NCBI GenBank assembly: GCA_963674545.2
Contig: CAXXFB010000001.1
Location: 682,001-746,000, forward strand
Origin: JABGQS01 sp963674545
GTDB taxonomy: Bacteria > Bacillota > Clostridia > Christensenellales > SZUA-584
DNA length: 64,000 nt
Direction of reading: 5' to 3'
Positions 33,940 through 43,105 of the stretch are shown here, piece by piece; positions within the stretch are counted from its first letter, which is position 1, and the number at the start of each line of letters is the position of its first letter. Position numbers and translations under genes: made by a program. The notes under the pieces are model-generated. The model saw only the letters and a program-made list of their open reading frames with translations, had not been told where the DNA came from and ran no database searches.

Positions 33940-34131
33940 ACTTATAATTGCGCCGTAATTGCCATTTATCCGCCTTTATTCAAGAATACTTCTATATTGC
34001 TCTTTCATTCTCCTCTAATCTCACTCATACTAAAAAAAGTAACCAAAGAACCTGTTTTTTGCTCCGCACAGAAGGACTTTTATACAAGATGTTGAACTAG
34101 TTAATAAAATCTAATTATAAAAGGGGTATCT

Positions 34132-34587
34132 ATGAAGATGGATAAATGGGATAAGCGTTTTATGGACCTTACAAAAACGATAGCAAAGTGGTCCAGCTGC
34201 TATAAAGAAAACCGCAGCATCGGTGCGATAATAGTCAAGAACAAGCGCATCCTTACTACTGGATACAACGGTGCCCCTTCCGGCATAGAAAGCTGCAAAG
34301 AAAAAGGTGAGTGCCTCCGTCAGAAGCTTAATATCCCGTCTGGTAAACAGCACGAATTGTGCTTTGCCATTCACGCAGAGCAGAACGCCATAATACAGGC
34401 AGCCAAGCTCGGTGTCAGCATAGACGGCGCAACCCTCTACTGCACCCACCAGCCGTGCGTTATCTGCTCAAAGATGATAGTCAACGCAGGAATAACAAAA
34501 GTCATATATGAAAAGCCCTACCCGGATGACTTTACAAGCCAAATCTTCGAAGAAGCTGGTATAGAGATGGTACAGTTCATCTATTAA
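34132..34587 (+). CDS. dCMP deaminase (ComEB-like)
   Basis: 151 residues. Cytidine/dCMP deaminase zinc site: HAEQNAI (ligand His and catalytic Glu) and PCVICSKM (two Cys ligands). An extra His/Cys-containing insertion (ESCKEKGECLRQ) is typical of dCMP deaminases. It makes dUMP from dCMP for thymidylate synthesis. AAAGGGG precedes ATG 34132. Monocistronic; the gap to parE holds a hairpin. Confidence 0.88.
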   Translation: MKMDKWDKRFMDLTKTIAKWSSCYKENRSIGAIIVKNKRILTTGYNGAPSGIESCKEKGECLRQKLNIPSGKQHELCFAIHAEQNAIIQAAKLGVSIDGATLYCTHQPCVICSKMIVNAGITKVIYEKPYPDDFTSQIFEEAGIEMVQFIY

Positions 34588-34711
34588 AAATACACTCTAG
34601 AGTCGTGCCAGCATCGTTTCAGGACTGCTCTGCGGCTCTTTATTTATGCACGTTTTTCACTGTAAAGAATAAACTTATTATTGAAAAAAACTCCCATTTA
34701 AGGTATCATAT

Positions 34712-34743
34712 AATGTGGTACATAAATTTACCGATACCACATT
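34712..34743. promoter_or_regulatory. Hairpin at the 5' end of the parE transcript
   Basis: AATGTGGTA (34712-34720) and TACCACATT (34735-34743) are exact complements with a 14-base loop. TATAAT at 34709-34714 abuts it, so the repeat is either an operator over the start site or a 5'-terminal stem in the parE mRNA. No clear -35 element is seen. Confidence 0.5.
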
Positions 34744-34781
34744 TTGTATTATATATTGTGAGGAAGTTTCAAGGGGGACAT

Positions 34782-36764
34782 ATGGCAAAAAAATATTCTG
34801 CCAGCGATATTCAGGTGCTCGAAGGTCTGGATGCTGTTCGCAAGCGTCCGGGCATGTATATCGGCTCGACCGGCCAAAAAGGGCTTCACCATCTGCTCTG
34901 GGAGATAGTAGACAACGCAGTGGACGAAGCGGCAAACGGTTTTGCCGATAAAATAGAAGTTACCATTCACGAAGACAATTCAGTAACAGTACATGACAAC
35001 GGAAGAGGCATTCCTGTCGGCCTTCATCCCGAGCTCAAGGTTTCGGGCGTAGAGGTTGTTTTCACTCAGCTTCACGCCGGCGGCAAATTCAACAACGATT
35101 CATACACATATTCGGGCGGCCTGCACGGAGTTGGCGCTTCCGTCGTTAACGCACTTTCAAGATGGCTTACCGTAGAAGTCGGCGTTGGCGGAAAGCTATA
35201 TCAGCAGAGCTTTAAAAGCTATATGAAGAACGGCAAGATCGAAAGCGGACGCCGTGTTGACAAGCTAACTGAAAAGGGACGCTGCAGCCACCGCGGCACG
35301 ACAATAACCTATCTTGCGGATGACCGTGTTTTCGAGACGATTTCTCTTAACTTCGATACAGTCTCTTCACACCTTCGTATAATATCGTTCCTTACAAAGG
35401 GCGTCGTAATAACACTGACCGACGAGAGAACGAAAAAGGACGGCAAACCAAAGAGAGTCATGTTCGACTATCAGGGCGGGATAACAGACTTCGTAAAATA
35501 TCTTAACGAGGAAAAAACAGTGCTTCATGACGAGCCGATTTGTTTCGGCGGCGAGAAGGGCGATGTCAAAGTCGATATAGCTATACAATACAACGACACA
35601 TATAACGACAATATTCTCTCGTTTGTAAATACAATAGAGACTGCTGACGGCGGTACACATGTTTCAGGCTTCAAATCTGCACATACCAAGGTCATGAACG
35701 AATATGCAAGAAGCACAGGGCTTCTTAAAGAAAAGGATGATAACCTTTCTGGCGACGACTACCGTGAAGGCATGAGTGCAGTAATAACCGTAAAGATGAA
35801 AGATGCCCAATTCGAAGGCCAGACAAAGGGCAAGCTTGGCAACACAGAAGTGCGCACTATAGTGGAATCTATAGTTCAGGAAAAGCTCTCTTTATATCTT
35901 GCAGACCTCAACAACGCAAATATAGCCGGCGAAATCGTCGGTAAAGCGATAAAGGCCGCGAAAGCACGGCAGGCAGCAACAAAGGCAAAGAAGCTGGAGC
36001 GTCAGCGCAGCAAACTGGAAGGAGCGCCGCTTGTAGGAAAGCTTTCCAGCTGTACTGGCAAAGACGCAAAGCAGAACGAGCTTTTCATAGTCGAGGGCGA
36101 CAGCGCCGGCGGCAGCGCAAAGCAAGGTCGTGACCGGCAGTTCCAGGCAATACTACCCCTGCGCGGCAAACCGCTCAACGTAGAAAAAAAGCGGCTCGAC
36201 CAGGTTATACAAAACGAAGAGTTCCGCTCGATAATAACCGCTCTTGGCACAGGTTTCGACGGAGATTTCGACGAAGAAGCTTTAAAATATCACAAGATAA
36301 TAATACTGGCGGATGCAGACGACGACGGAGCGCATATCCGCGCTATACTGCTGACTTTCTTCTACAGATATTTCAAAGACCTTTTGACTGCAGGCCACAT
36401 CTATATAGGCAGGCCTCCGCTCTACCGTGTTTATAAAGGCAAGCAGACGATATACGCATACAGCGATGCAGACCTGCGCATGGCCCAGGAAACACTTGGC
36501 GGCGACACTAATGTGCAACGCTATAAAGGCCTTGGCGAAATGAATCCTGAACAGCTTTGGGAAACCACGATGGACCCGGCAGGGAGACAGCTCTTCCAAG
36601 TCTCGCTCGATGACCAAGCAGAAGCCGAGCGCCTGGTCACGATACTGATGGGAGATAAAACAGAACCAAGGAAGTTATATATATCGGAACATGCAAACTT
36701 CAATAAAAAAGACAGCTTTTTCGAAGAGAAGGTGAAAGACATTGGCAAAAAAGAAAAAAGATGA
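34782..36764 (+). CDS. parE: Type IIA topoisomerase subunit B (ParE-like)
   Basis: 660 residues from ATG 34782, which follows AAGGGGG. GHKL ATPase: EIVDNAVDEA, DNGRGIPVG, GGLHGVGASVVNALS; then a transducer domain and Toprim (IVEGDSAGGSAKQGRD, and DADDDGAHI with metal Asp residues). The N-terminal sequence is closer to Bacillus ParE than GyrB by recall. With the A subunit encoded just downstream it forms a heterotetramer that decatenates or relaxes DNA. The frame extends to 34605 but that region is promoter and leader. Confidence 0.88.
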   Translation: MAKKYSASDIQVLEGLDAVRKRPGMYIGSTGQKGLHHLLWEIVDNAVDEAANGFADKIEVTIHEDNSVTVHDNGRGIPVGLHPELKVSGVEVVFTQLHAGGKFNNDSYTYSGGLHGVGASVVNALSRWLTVEVGVGGKLYQQSFKSYMKNGKIESGRRVDKLTEKGRCSHRGTTITYLADDRVFETISLNFDTVSSHLRIISFLTKGVVITLTDERTKKDGKPKRVMFDYQGGITDFVKYLNEEKTVLHDEPICFGGEKGDVKVDIAIQYNDTYNDNILSFVNTIETADGGTHVSGFKSAHTKVMNEYARSTGLLKEKDDNLSGDDYREGMSAVITVKMKDAQFEGQTKGKLGNTEVRTIVESIVQEKLSLYLADLNNANIAGEIVGKAIKAAKARQAATKAKKLERQRSKLEGAPLVGKLSSCTGKDAKQNELFIVEGDSAGGSAKQGRDRQFQAILPLRGKPLNVEKKRLDQVIQNEEFRSIITALGTGFDGDFDEEALKYHKIIILADADDDGAHIRAILLTFFYRYFKDLLTAGHIYIGRPPLYRVYKGKQTIYAYSDADLRMAQETLGGDTNVQRYKGLGEMNPEQLWETTMDPAGRQLFQVSLDDQAEAERLVTILMGDKTEPRKLYISEHANFNKKDSFFEEKVKDIGKKEKR

Positions 36765-36811
36765 AATAATTAATCAGCGAAAAAGTAACCCCTCTTTCAC
36801 TGAGCGAAGTT

Positions 36812-39178
36812 ATGCACGACTCCATGATACCGTTTGCGGAGTCAGTTATCATGGACAGGGCGCTTCCACGAGTAGAAGACGGCTTAAAGCCGGTACAACG
36901 GCGCATACTTTATACCATGATGGAACTTTCGCTTTCTCCGGACAAGCCTCATAGAAAATCCGCAAGGATAGTCGGTGACTGCCTTGGTAAATATCATCCG
37001 CACGGCGACCGCTCTGTATACGATGCTATGGTGCGCATGGCCCAAGGATTTGTTATGCGTGCGCCTCTTGTATCAGGACACGGAAACTTTGGCAGCATGG
37101 ACGGTGACACAGCCGCTGCCATGAGGTACACAGAAGCCCGTCTCTCCCCCATAGCCATGGAGATGCTTGCACACATACACAAAGACACAGTGAGTTTCTC
37201 GCTAAACTTTGACGACACCCTAAAAGAACCTGACATGCTTCCGGCACGTTTTCCCAACCTGCTTGTCAACGGCGCTTCAGGTATTGCTGTAGGGCTTGCT
37301 ACCAATATACCTCCCCATAATCTCGGAGAAGTCGTTGACGGCGTAATAGCGCGCATAATCAACAAAGACCTGAGCCTTGAAGAGCTTATGAAGCATATAA
37401 AAGGTCCGGATTTTCCCACAGGCGGCTATATGCTGAACATGGAGCAGCTAAAGCAGGCATACGAAACGGGCAGAGGCAAGGTCGCCATTCGTGCAAACGC
37501 AGTAATTGAAAAGGGCTCGAACGGAAAAACCCTTATTGTTATAAAAGAGATGCCTTACCAGGTAAACAAAGCAGTGATGCTTCAGAAGATACTGCAGGTA
37601 ACCGAAACAAGGAAAGAGATGTTCGCGGGCATTGCAGATATCCGAGACGAATCGGACAGAACGGGCATTCGTGCGGTAATAGAAGTCCGAAAAGGTTATG
37701 ATGCACAAGACATTCTCACCTGTCTCTATAAATACTCCGATATGCAGGTAACTTTCGGCATCAACATGGTGTGTATTGCCGACGGACAGCCAAAGCAGCT
37801 CTCTCTCATGGAGATGATCGACTATTATATAGCGTTCCAGAAAGATGTCGTAACACGCAGAACGAAGTTCGACCTCGACCGTGCAAAGAAGCGTGAGCAC
37901 ATACTCGCCGGTCTTATAATAGCCGTAAAGAACATCGACGAAGTTATAAAGATAATCCGCAGCAGCGCTTCACCTAAAGAAGCAAAAGCGCGGCTGATGG
38001 AACGTTTCGAGCTAACAGACATTCAGGCACAGGCCATACTCGATATGAGGCTCGCAAGGCTGACTGCGCTGGAAATTGAAGCTCTCCAGAAAGAATACGC
38101 TTTCATACTCGAAACCATAAAGCGGCTTGAAGCTATACTTAAATCAAATGATATGCTTATGAAAGTAATTATGCACGAACTTGGCGAAGTCAAAGAGAAA
38201 TTTGCTGATGAGCGCCGTACGAAAATTCTCGAGGAAAGCCACGAGATACAGATAAATGAATCTGACTACATAGCGGTTGAAGATTACCTCGTATCAATGA
38301 CTGCCGATGGTTTTTTAAAGCGCATCGCTCTAAAAACATACCAAAAATCAAGTGTATCGAACGGTGATACACCAAAGATACTCGTTCAGACAACAACTCA
38401 AAATAACATACAAATCTTTACCAGTCATGGCAACATGTATACTCTTGCCTGCACAGACCTTCCTGACAGCAAGCCAAAAGACAAAGGCAAGCCCCTCTCT
38501 GCCCTTATGGCAGGAGTGGACGCAGGCGAAGAGATAGTGGCGATATTCAGTTTCGACGACTATAAGAAGGGCGACTTGTTCTTTGCTACTAAGAGCGGTC
38601 TTATAAAGCGTACTGCCCTTGGCGAATACGACGTTCGCAACAAAAAAATAATCGCCAGCGGCCTCTCAGACGGCGATAGTATAATCAGCGTACACCTGCT
38701 TAGTTCTAAAACAGACTGGCTGCTGATATCCTCCAGTGGTATGTCGATACGGTTTTCTTCCAGTGATGTCTCCGCTATGGGACGCTCAGCGAAGGGAGTC
38801 AAGGCCATCGCTTTGGAAAAAGATTCAGAAGCTATTTTAGCGTCCCCCATAGACGATAGAGACGATGTGATGATATTTACCGATCTTGGATATACAAAAC
38901 GCTCGAAAGCGTCTCAGTTTGAAACCCAGCGTCGAGGCGGCAAGGGCGTAAAAGCGCTTACTCTTCAGAAGAACGAAGCAACCGGTTCAAGAGTTGCAGC
39001 TGCGCTTGTGATGCAGCAAACGGGAATAATTCATGTTCTTCTCAATTCATCCCAGCACTATGAGATTGAATCTTCGCAGATAAGCTGCAGCGGCAGAACT
39101 TCAAAAGGTACGCCGGCGGTCCTGGCCGTCCTTGGTGATTATGTTGAAACTGCGTATGCGGCTGTATCTATAGATTAG
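36812..39178 (+). CDS. parC: Type IIA topoisomerase subunit A (ParC-like)
   Basis: 788 residues. Catalytic Tyr106 in AAMRYTEARLS, winged-helix region HPHGDRSVYDAMVRM, and a C-terminal beta-pinwheel. The quinolone-contact Ser (GyrA Ser83 class) is Arg67. A GyrA-box, QRRGGKG, is present at 706-712, in a late blade rather than the first. Conserved arm residues (LSLSEV) lie in frame just upstream of ATG 36812, with no ATG, GTG or TTG before them, so the true start may be non-canonical. KGPDFPTGG and the partner favour ParC over GyrA. Confidence 0.85.
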   Translation: MHDSMIPFAESVIMDRALPRVEDGLKPVQRRILYTMMELSLSPDKPHRKSARIVGDCLGKYHPHGDRSVYDAMVRMAQGFVMRAPLVSGHGNFGSMDGDTAAAMRYTEARLSPIAMEMLAHIHKDTVSFSLNFDDTLKEPDMLPARFPNLLVNGASGIAVGLATNIPPHNLGEVVDGVIARIINKDLSLEELMKHIKGPDFPTGGYMLNMEQLKQAYETGRGKVAIRANAVIEKGSNGKTLIVIKEMPYQVNKAVMLQKILQVTETRKEMFAGIADIRDESDRTGIRAVIEVRKGYDAQDILTCLYKYSDMQVTFGINMVCIADGQPKQLSLMEMIDYYIAFQKDVVTRRTKFDLDRAKKREHILAGLIIAVKNIDEVIKIIRSSASPKEAKARLMERFELTDIQAQAILDMRLARLTALEIEALQKEYAFILETIKRLEAILKSNDMLMKVIMHELGEVKEKFADERRTKILEESHEIQINESDYIAVEDYLVSMTADGFLKRIALKTYQKSSVSNGDTPKILVQTTTQNNIQIFTSHGNMYTLACTDLPDSKPKDKGKPLSALMAGVDAGEEIVAIFSFDDYKKGDLFFATKSGLIKRTALGEYDVRNKKIIASGLSDGDSIISVHLLSSKTDWLLISSSGMSIRFSSSDVSAMGRSAKGVKAIALEKDSEAILASPIDDRDDVMIFTDLGYTKRSKASQFETQRRGGKGVKALTLQKNEATGSRVAAALVMQQTGIIHVLLNSSQHYEIESSQISCSGRTSKGTPAVLAVLGDYVETAYAAVSID

Positions 39179-39199
39179 TTTAAACGGGAGGGAAAAAAC

Positions 39200-39520
39200 A
39201 TGGTAGAGATCAACAAGCCGGGACGGCCCTGGCAGGAAGTATCAGAAGCAGTATTCAACATGTTCTCCGCTCAAGGCTACAAGCTTGAAGAAGGTACTAA
39301 GCTGGACGGCATCTACGGTATCGGCAACGCAGTAGGTCGCTTTTGGGGCGGCGGTTTCGTTACGCGAAACAAGTTCTCCTTAAAAATATTCACCACACCG
39401 GACGGAGGCACTCTTATCCATTTCGATAAAGCAATGAGCGGTATGAGCGGCGGTGTAATCGGTATTGCAAAAATCAATAAGGAATTCGACAGGGTGTTCG
39501 CACTTCTAACTAGTTTGTAA
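39200..39520 (+). CDS. Small conserved-looking protein, unknown
   Basis: 106 residues, not recognised. GGGAGGG precedes the ATG, 21 bases after parC. The sequence is balanced and soluble, with a glycine-rich centre (GIYGIGNAVGRFWGGGFVTR) and probable beta hairpins (FSLKIFTTPDGGTLIHFD). It likely belongs to the topoisomerase operon and ends at a bidirectional terminator. Confidence 0.6.
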   Translation: MVEINKPGRPWQEVSEAVFNMFSAQGYKLEEGTKLDGIYGIGNAVGRFWGGGFVTRNKFSLKIFTTPDGGTLIHFDKAMSGMSGGVIGIAKINKEFDRVFALLTSL

Positions 39521-39528
39521 AAACTACT

Positions 39529-39570
39529 AAAAAAAGCAGAGGCATTTATATTTGCCCCTGCTTTCTTTTC
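39529..39570. terminator. Bidirectional terminator
   Basis: GCAGAGGCA and TGCCCCTGC form a nine-base stem with one mismatch, T-rich on the right and A-rich on the left. It terminates the parE-parC operon and the convergent hppA gene. Confidence 0.82.
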
Positions 39571-39580
39571 TTGCTTTTTA

Positions 39581-41536
39581 CTACATGAACAGAGGCGCAA
39601 ACACCAGCGCAACTATGCTCATTATCTTTATCAATATGTTTATGGACGGGCCTGCCGTGTCTTTTAGCGGGTCGCCGACTGTGTCACCGATTACAGAAGC
39701 CTTGTGCGCTTGAGAGTTCTTTCCCTCGTGTGCGCCTTCCTCTATGTGCTTTTTAGCGTTGTCCCACGCTCCCCCGCTGTTAGCCATCTTCACGGCGATA
39801 ACGACTCCTGTAACTGTCGCCCCGACTAGCAGCCCCGCAAGCGCTGTCTTGCCCAGCAGCAGCCCTACAACTATAGGAGCAGCAATCACTATCACTCCCG
39901 GCAATATCATCTGCGTAAGCGCGGCCTTTGTCGATATGTCTATACACTTTGAATATTCCGGCTGTGCTTTACCTTCCATTATCCCGTCTATCTCGCTAAA
40001 CTGTCTTCTCACCTCAGCTATCATCTTCTTTGCAGCTTTGGAAACAGCTTCGATAGTCAGTGCAGAGAACAGATAAGGAAGCATACCGCCAAGAAGCAGC
40101 CCGACTATTACCTTTGGTTCCAGCACATTTACTAGCTCAAGCCCCACTGTATGCGCATACGTTGTAAACAGCGCAAGCGCTGTAAGTGCAGCAGAACCTA
40201 TTGAGAACCCTTTGCCTATGGCAGCTGTGGTGTTGCCTACAGAGTCAAGATGGTCTGTTATCTTTCTTACGCTTTCGTCCTGCCCGGACATCTGCGCTAT
40301 GCCGCCGGCGTTGTCGGCTATCGGTCCGTATGCGTCAACAGAAACTATCATACCAACGGTAGACAGCATACCGAGCGCCGCAAGCGCTACTCCGAAAAGC
40401 CCTGCCGACCAGAATGAAACAAGAAGGCACACCGCTATCATAACGATAGGCCCTGCTGTGCTCCTCATACCGACAGCCATGCCGCTCAGTATGTTCGTTG
40501 CAGCCCCTGTCGTGCTCTGTTGTGCGATCCCCTTAACCGGTTTATATGCTGCAGATGTGTAATACTCGGTTATCTGCCCTATCACAACACCTGTTACTAT
40601 TCCCATTATAACCGCAGGTATAAGCTTGAAGTCACCAAAGATTATATAATCTGCTGCTGCCGCTCCGACTGCGCTCAAAGCGGCGCTTATGAATGTTCCG
40701 GCTCTCAGCGAAGTGTGAGCGCTCTTGGCCTTAACCAGCCTTACTATGAAGATGCCTATTATTGTTGCGACTATACCAAAGGCAGCCATAAGGAAAGTAA
40801 ATGATGCGCCCTTGCCGGCAAACGCTACAAAACCAAGCAGAAGTGAAGATATTATTGCTCCCGCATAGCTTTCGAATATATCACTGCCCATTCCCGCAAC
40901 GTCACCTACGTTGTCGCCCACGTTATCTGCTATAACAGCTGGGTTTCTCGGGTCATCTTCTGGTATCCCTGCCTCCACTTTGCCGACGAGGTCTGCGCCC
41001 ACATCAGCCGCTTTTGTGAATATACCTCCGCCTACTCTGCAGAAAAGAGCAATAGTGCTTGCACCAAGGCTGAATCCAGTCAGCACACTGATGTCGTCAA
41101 ACAGCATGAACAGCACACCGAGGCCAAGTGCAGCAAATCCTACAATCAAAAGTCCGGTAACGCTGCCGCCGGAAAAAGCTACTTTAAGAGATTGCTTCAA
41201 GCCTTGCTTTGCAGCCTGCGCAGTCCTCACGTTAGCTTTCACAGCTACTCTCATGCCAAAGAACCCTGCCAGTGCAGACAGTGCCGCTCCACTTATAAAG
41301 CACACCATTACCTTCCATCCAAGCGAAGGCACGAGCAGCAGCACAACGCTCATTACAGCCACGAATGCAAGCATTATCACATACTGGCGTTTAAGATAAG
41401 TCATGGCTCCAGTTTCGATAAATCCTGCAACTTTTTTCATTTTTTCGTCGCTTACTTTTATTCTTTTAATGTTATTTGCCTTAAAAAAGGCAATACAAAC
41501 AGCAGCTGCCGCAACAGCTATTATGATCCATTCCAT
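39581..41536 (-). CDS. hppA: Membrane-bound ion-pumping pyrophosphatase
   Basis: 651 residues, about 16 helices. Pyrophosphate-binding motifs DVGADLVGKVEAGIPEDDPR, DNVGDNVGDVAGMGSD and the C-terminal GDTVGDPLKDTAGP are intact. GNTTAAIGKG carries Ala at the position that marks K+-dependent enzymes (Lys in K+-independent ones). K+-dependent members may pump Na+, H+ or both, so the ion is open. ATG 41536 follows AAAGGAG; the frame to 41635 lacks a site. It recovers energy from biosynthetic PPi, common in energy-limited anaerobes. Confidence 0.95.
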   Translation of the reverse strand: MEWIIIAVAAAAVCIAFFKANNIKRIKVSDEKMKKVAGFIETGAMTYLKRQYVIMLAFVAVMSVVLLLVPSLGWKVMVCFISGAALSALAGFFGMRVAVKANVRTAQAAKQGLKQSLKVAFSGGSVTGLLIVGFAALGLGVLFMLFDDISVLTGFSLGASTIALFCRVGGGIFTKAADVGADLVGKVEAGIPEDDPRNPAVIADNVGDNVGDVAGMGSDIFESYAGAIISSLLLGFVAFAGKGASFTFLMAAFGIVATIIGIFIVRLVKAKSAHTSLRAGTFISAALSAVGAAAADYIIFGDFKLIPAVIMGIVTGVVIGQITEYYTSAAYKPVKGIAQQSTTGAATNILSGMAVGMRSTAGPIVMIAVCLLVSFWSAGLFGVALAALGMLSTVGMIVSVDAYGPIADNAGGIAQMSGQDESVRKITDHLDSVGNTTAAIGKGFSIGSAALTALALFTTYAHTVGLELVNVLEPKVIVGLLLGGMLPYLFSALTIEAVSKAAKKMIAEVRRQFSEIDGIMEGKAQPEYSKCIDISTKAALTQMILPGVIVIAAPIVVGLLLGKTALAGLLVGATVTGVVIAVKMANSGGAWDNAKKHIEEGAHEGKNSQAHKASVIGDTVGDPLKDTAGPSINILIKIMSIVALVFAPLFM

Positions 41537-41803
41537 AAACAAAATTCTCCTTTTTGTGTGGTCCCGTAGAGTAAATCCCGTATTTTTTAAAACACTTAAA
41601 AAACCAAATACAAAATCTAAGCTCCTTTGGGCCATTGTTTCGATGTCTCTTTGGATGCATCAAGAAATTATATATACGTTCACATATATTAGCTGCATCC
41701 TGTCTATTATTTAGTTGTTACCGGAATCTCGCAGACTGATGTCGTCCGCATTGAAATTATTGAATTGCTTATTTAAAATATATTTATAAAGGACATTCGC
41801 CCT
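41537..41803. other. Intergenic region between hppA and larA
   Basis: 267 bases. Holds the hppA leader with its AAAGGAG site and a wide repeat GGATGCA/TGCATCC (about 41653-41700) on the minus strand around an AT-rich stretch that includes TATAAT. I see no gene, no fluoride-type aptamer and no clear -35 element. Confidence 0.5.
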
Positions 41804-43045
41804 CTATTTGACTTTTGGCAGCGTAGACCCCCCGTACGGCATAACTATCACGTCCTGCGCTCTTTGCCCCGCAGCAGCGTCAAATGCGCTCTGTACGTCT
41901 CTCATCGGCTTTAAGAATATGTCTTTAACAAATCCTTCATCAAGGTCGGAAACGAGCATAACGTCAGCTTCTCCAAGCACCATGGCTATAGCCGCTGCTT
42001 TGTGTCCGCCCAGCTCAAAGTTTCTCTGTATCTCTTCCACCATAAACTGCGGACTCTCCGCCGTTGTCATCCACCTCTCGAAAGCTCCTTCTCCAAGGCC
42101 CTCTTTGCATGAAGCAACTAAAATTATAGTCCCGCCTTTTTTTACAGCGTGCTTTGCGTTGTCAAGTGCCTTCTGCGCCTGATAGAGATTTAAATCTTTC
42201 GGATATCCGCCTGCAGACACTATAACAATATCGGCTCTTTTTTCTATGCCGACCATATACAATGTATCAAGATATCTGCAAGCTTTCCTGTGCGCTTCAA
42301 TATAATGCCCAGCCTGCGCATGAACGATTTTTTTGTGCTCGTCCAGCACAACGTTGACTATAAAATCTATCGTTACGAAATTTGCAACATCATCTATGTC
42401 TTCCCGTACAGGGTTTCCTTCTATCTTGCCCGTGCACGAGTTCTTATCAACCATCATAGAGTGGTTCGACTGTATAGCTCCCCTTGTCGAAACACCCGGC
42501 ATTATCGCCTTTGCTCCGCCTGAGTACCCGGCAAAATAATGATATTCCACATTGCCAAGGCATATCCTGCGGTCTGCGTTTACTACTTCATCAAAAACAT
42601 CGAACGGCGTTCCTGCTTTAGACACGCCAAGGTGTATACAGTTCTCAGCATCAGCATCTATGCATCTTACGCTCTCATAAACCTCGTCGCCTACGAGATA
42701 GCGCATCTCTTCTTCCGTGTGGCGTCTGTGCGAGCCAAGCGCAAACACAACTGTTATATCGCTTCGCGAAACACCAGCTTTTTCGATTTCTGCAACCACG
42801 AGAGGCACGACTACCTTCGAAGGCATCGGCCGTGTTATATCGCTTGTTATTATGACTATCTTTTCGCCCGGCTTAACGATGTCTCTCAGCTTATCGCTGC
42901 CGGTCGGCTCTTCCAATGCCCTCAAGACCTCTTCATCACCAGTAAGCCCCTCTCCCACTTCGTTCGGGACAAGCACCTTCACATTATGTTTATCAGGTAT
43001 CTCGAGCTGCTGAGAGCCCTTGCAGAATCCTAGTTCGATTTTCAT
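41804..43045 (-). CDS. larA: LarA-family nickel-dependent 2-hydroxyacid racemase
   Basis: 413 residues from ATG 43045, which follows AAGGTG. Residues matching lactate racemase of Lactiplantibacillus: Arg72 (DITRP), His106 (GSHRRHT), His169 (EYHYFAGYSGG), Lys179 that bonds the nickel-pincer cofactor (GGAKAIMPG), His195, and GGYPKDLNLYQAQK. The family includes malate and other hydroxyacid racemases; context with malic enzyme makes malate a fair alternative to lactate. LarB/C/E cofactor genes are not in the window. Last gene of the 52.4-41.8 kb operon. Confidence 0.85.
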   Translation of the reverse strand: MKIELGFCKGSQQLEIPDKHNVKVLVPNEVGEGLTGDEEVLRALEEPTGSDKLRDIVKPGEKIVIITSDITRPMPSKVVVPLVVAEIEKAGVSRSDITVVFALGSHRRHTEEEMRYLVGDEVYESVRCIDADAENCIHLGVSKAGTPFDVFDEVVNADRRICLGNVEYHYFAGYSGGAKAIMPGVSTRGAIQSNHSMMVDKNSCTGKIEGNPVREDIDDVANFVTIDFIVNVVLDEHKKIVHAQAGHYIEAHRKACRYLDTLYMVGIEKRADIVIVSAGGYPKDLNLYQAQKALDNAKHAVKKGGTIILVASCKEGLGEGAFERWMTTAESPQFMVEEIQRNFELGGHKAAAIAMVLGEADVMLVSDLDEGFVKDIFLKPMRDVQSAFDAAAGQRAQDVIVMPYGGSTLPKVK

Positions 43046-43105
43046 ATGCACACCTTTTCGTCATAGCTGCCCGGACGCACTGCATCCGGGCAACAAGACA
43101 TTAAT

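Noticed and set aside
34605..34781. N-terminal extension of parE
   Set aside because: The extra 59 codons cover a -10-like element and hairpin; the GHKL domain and a strong ribosome binding site begin at 34782.
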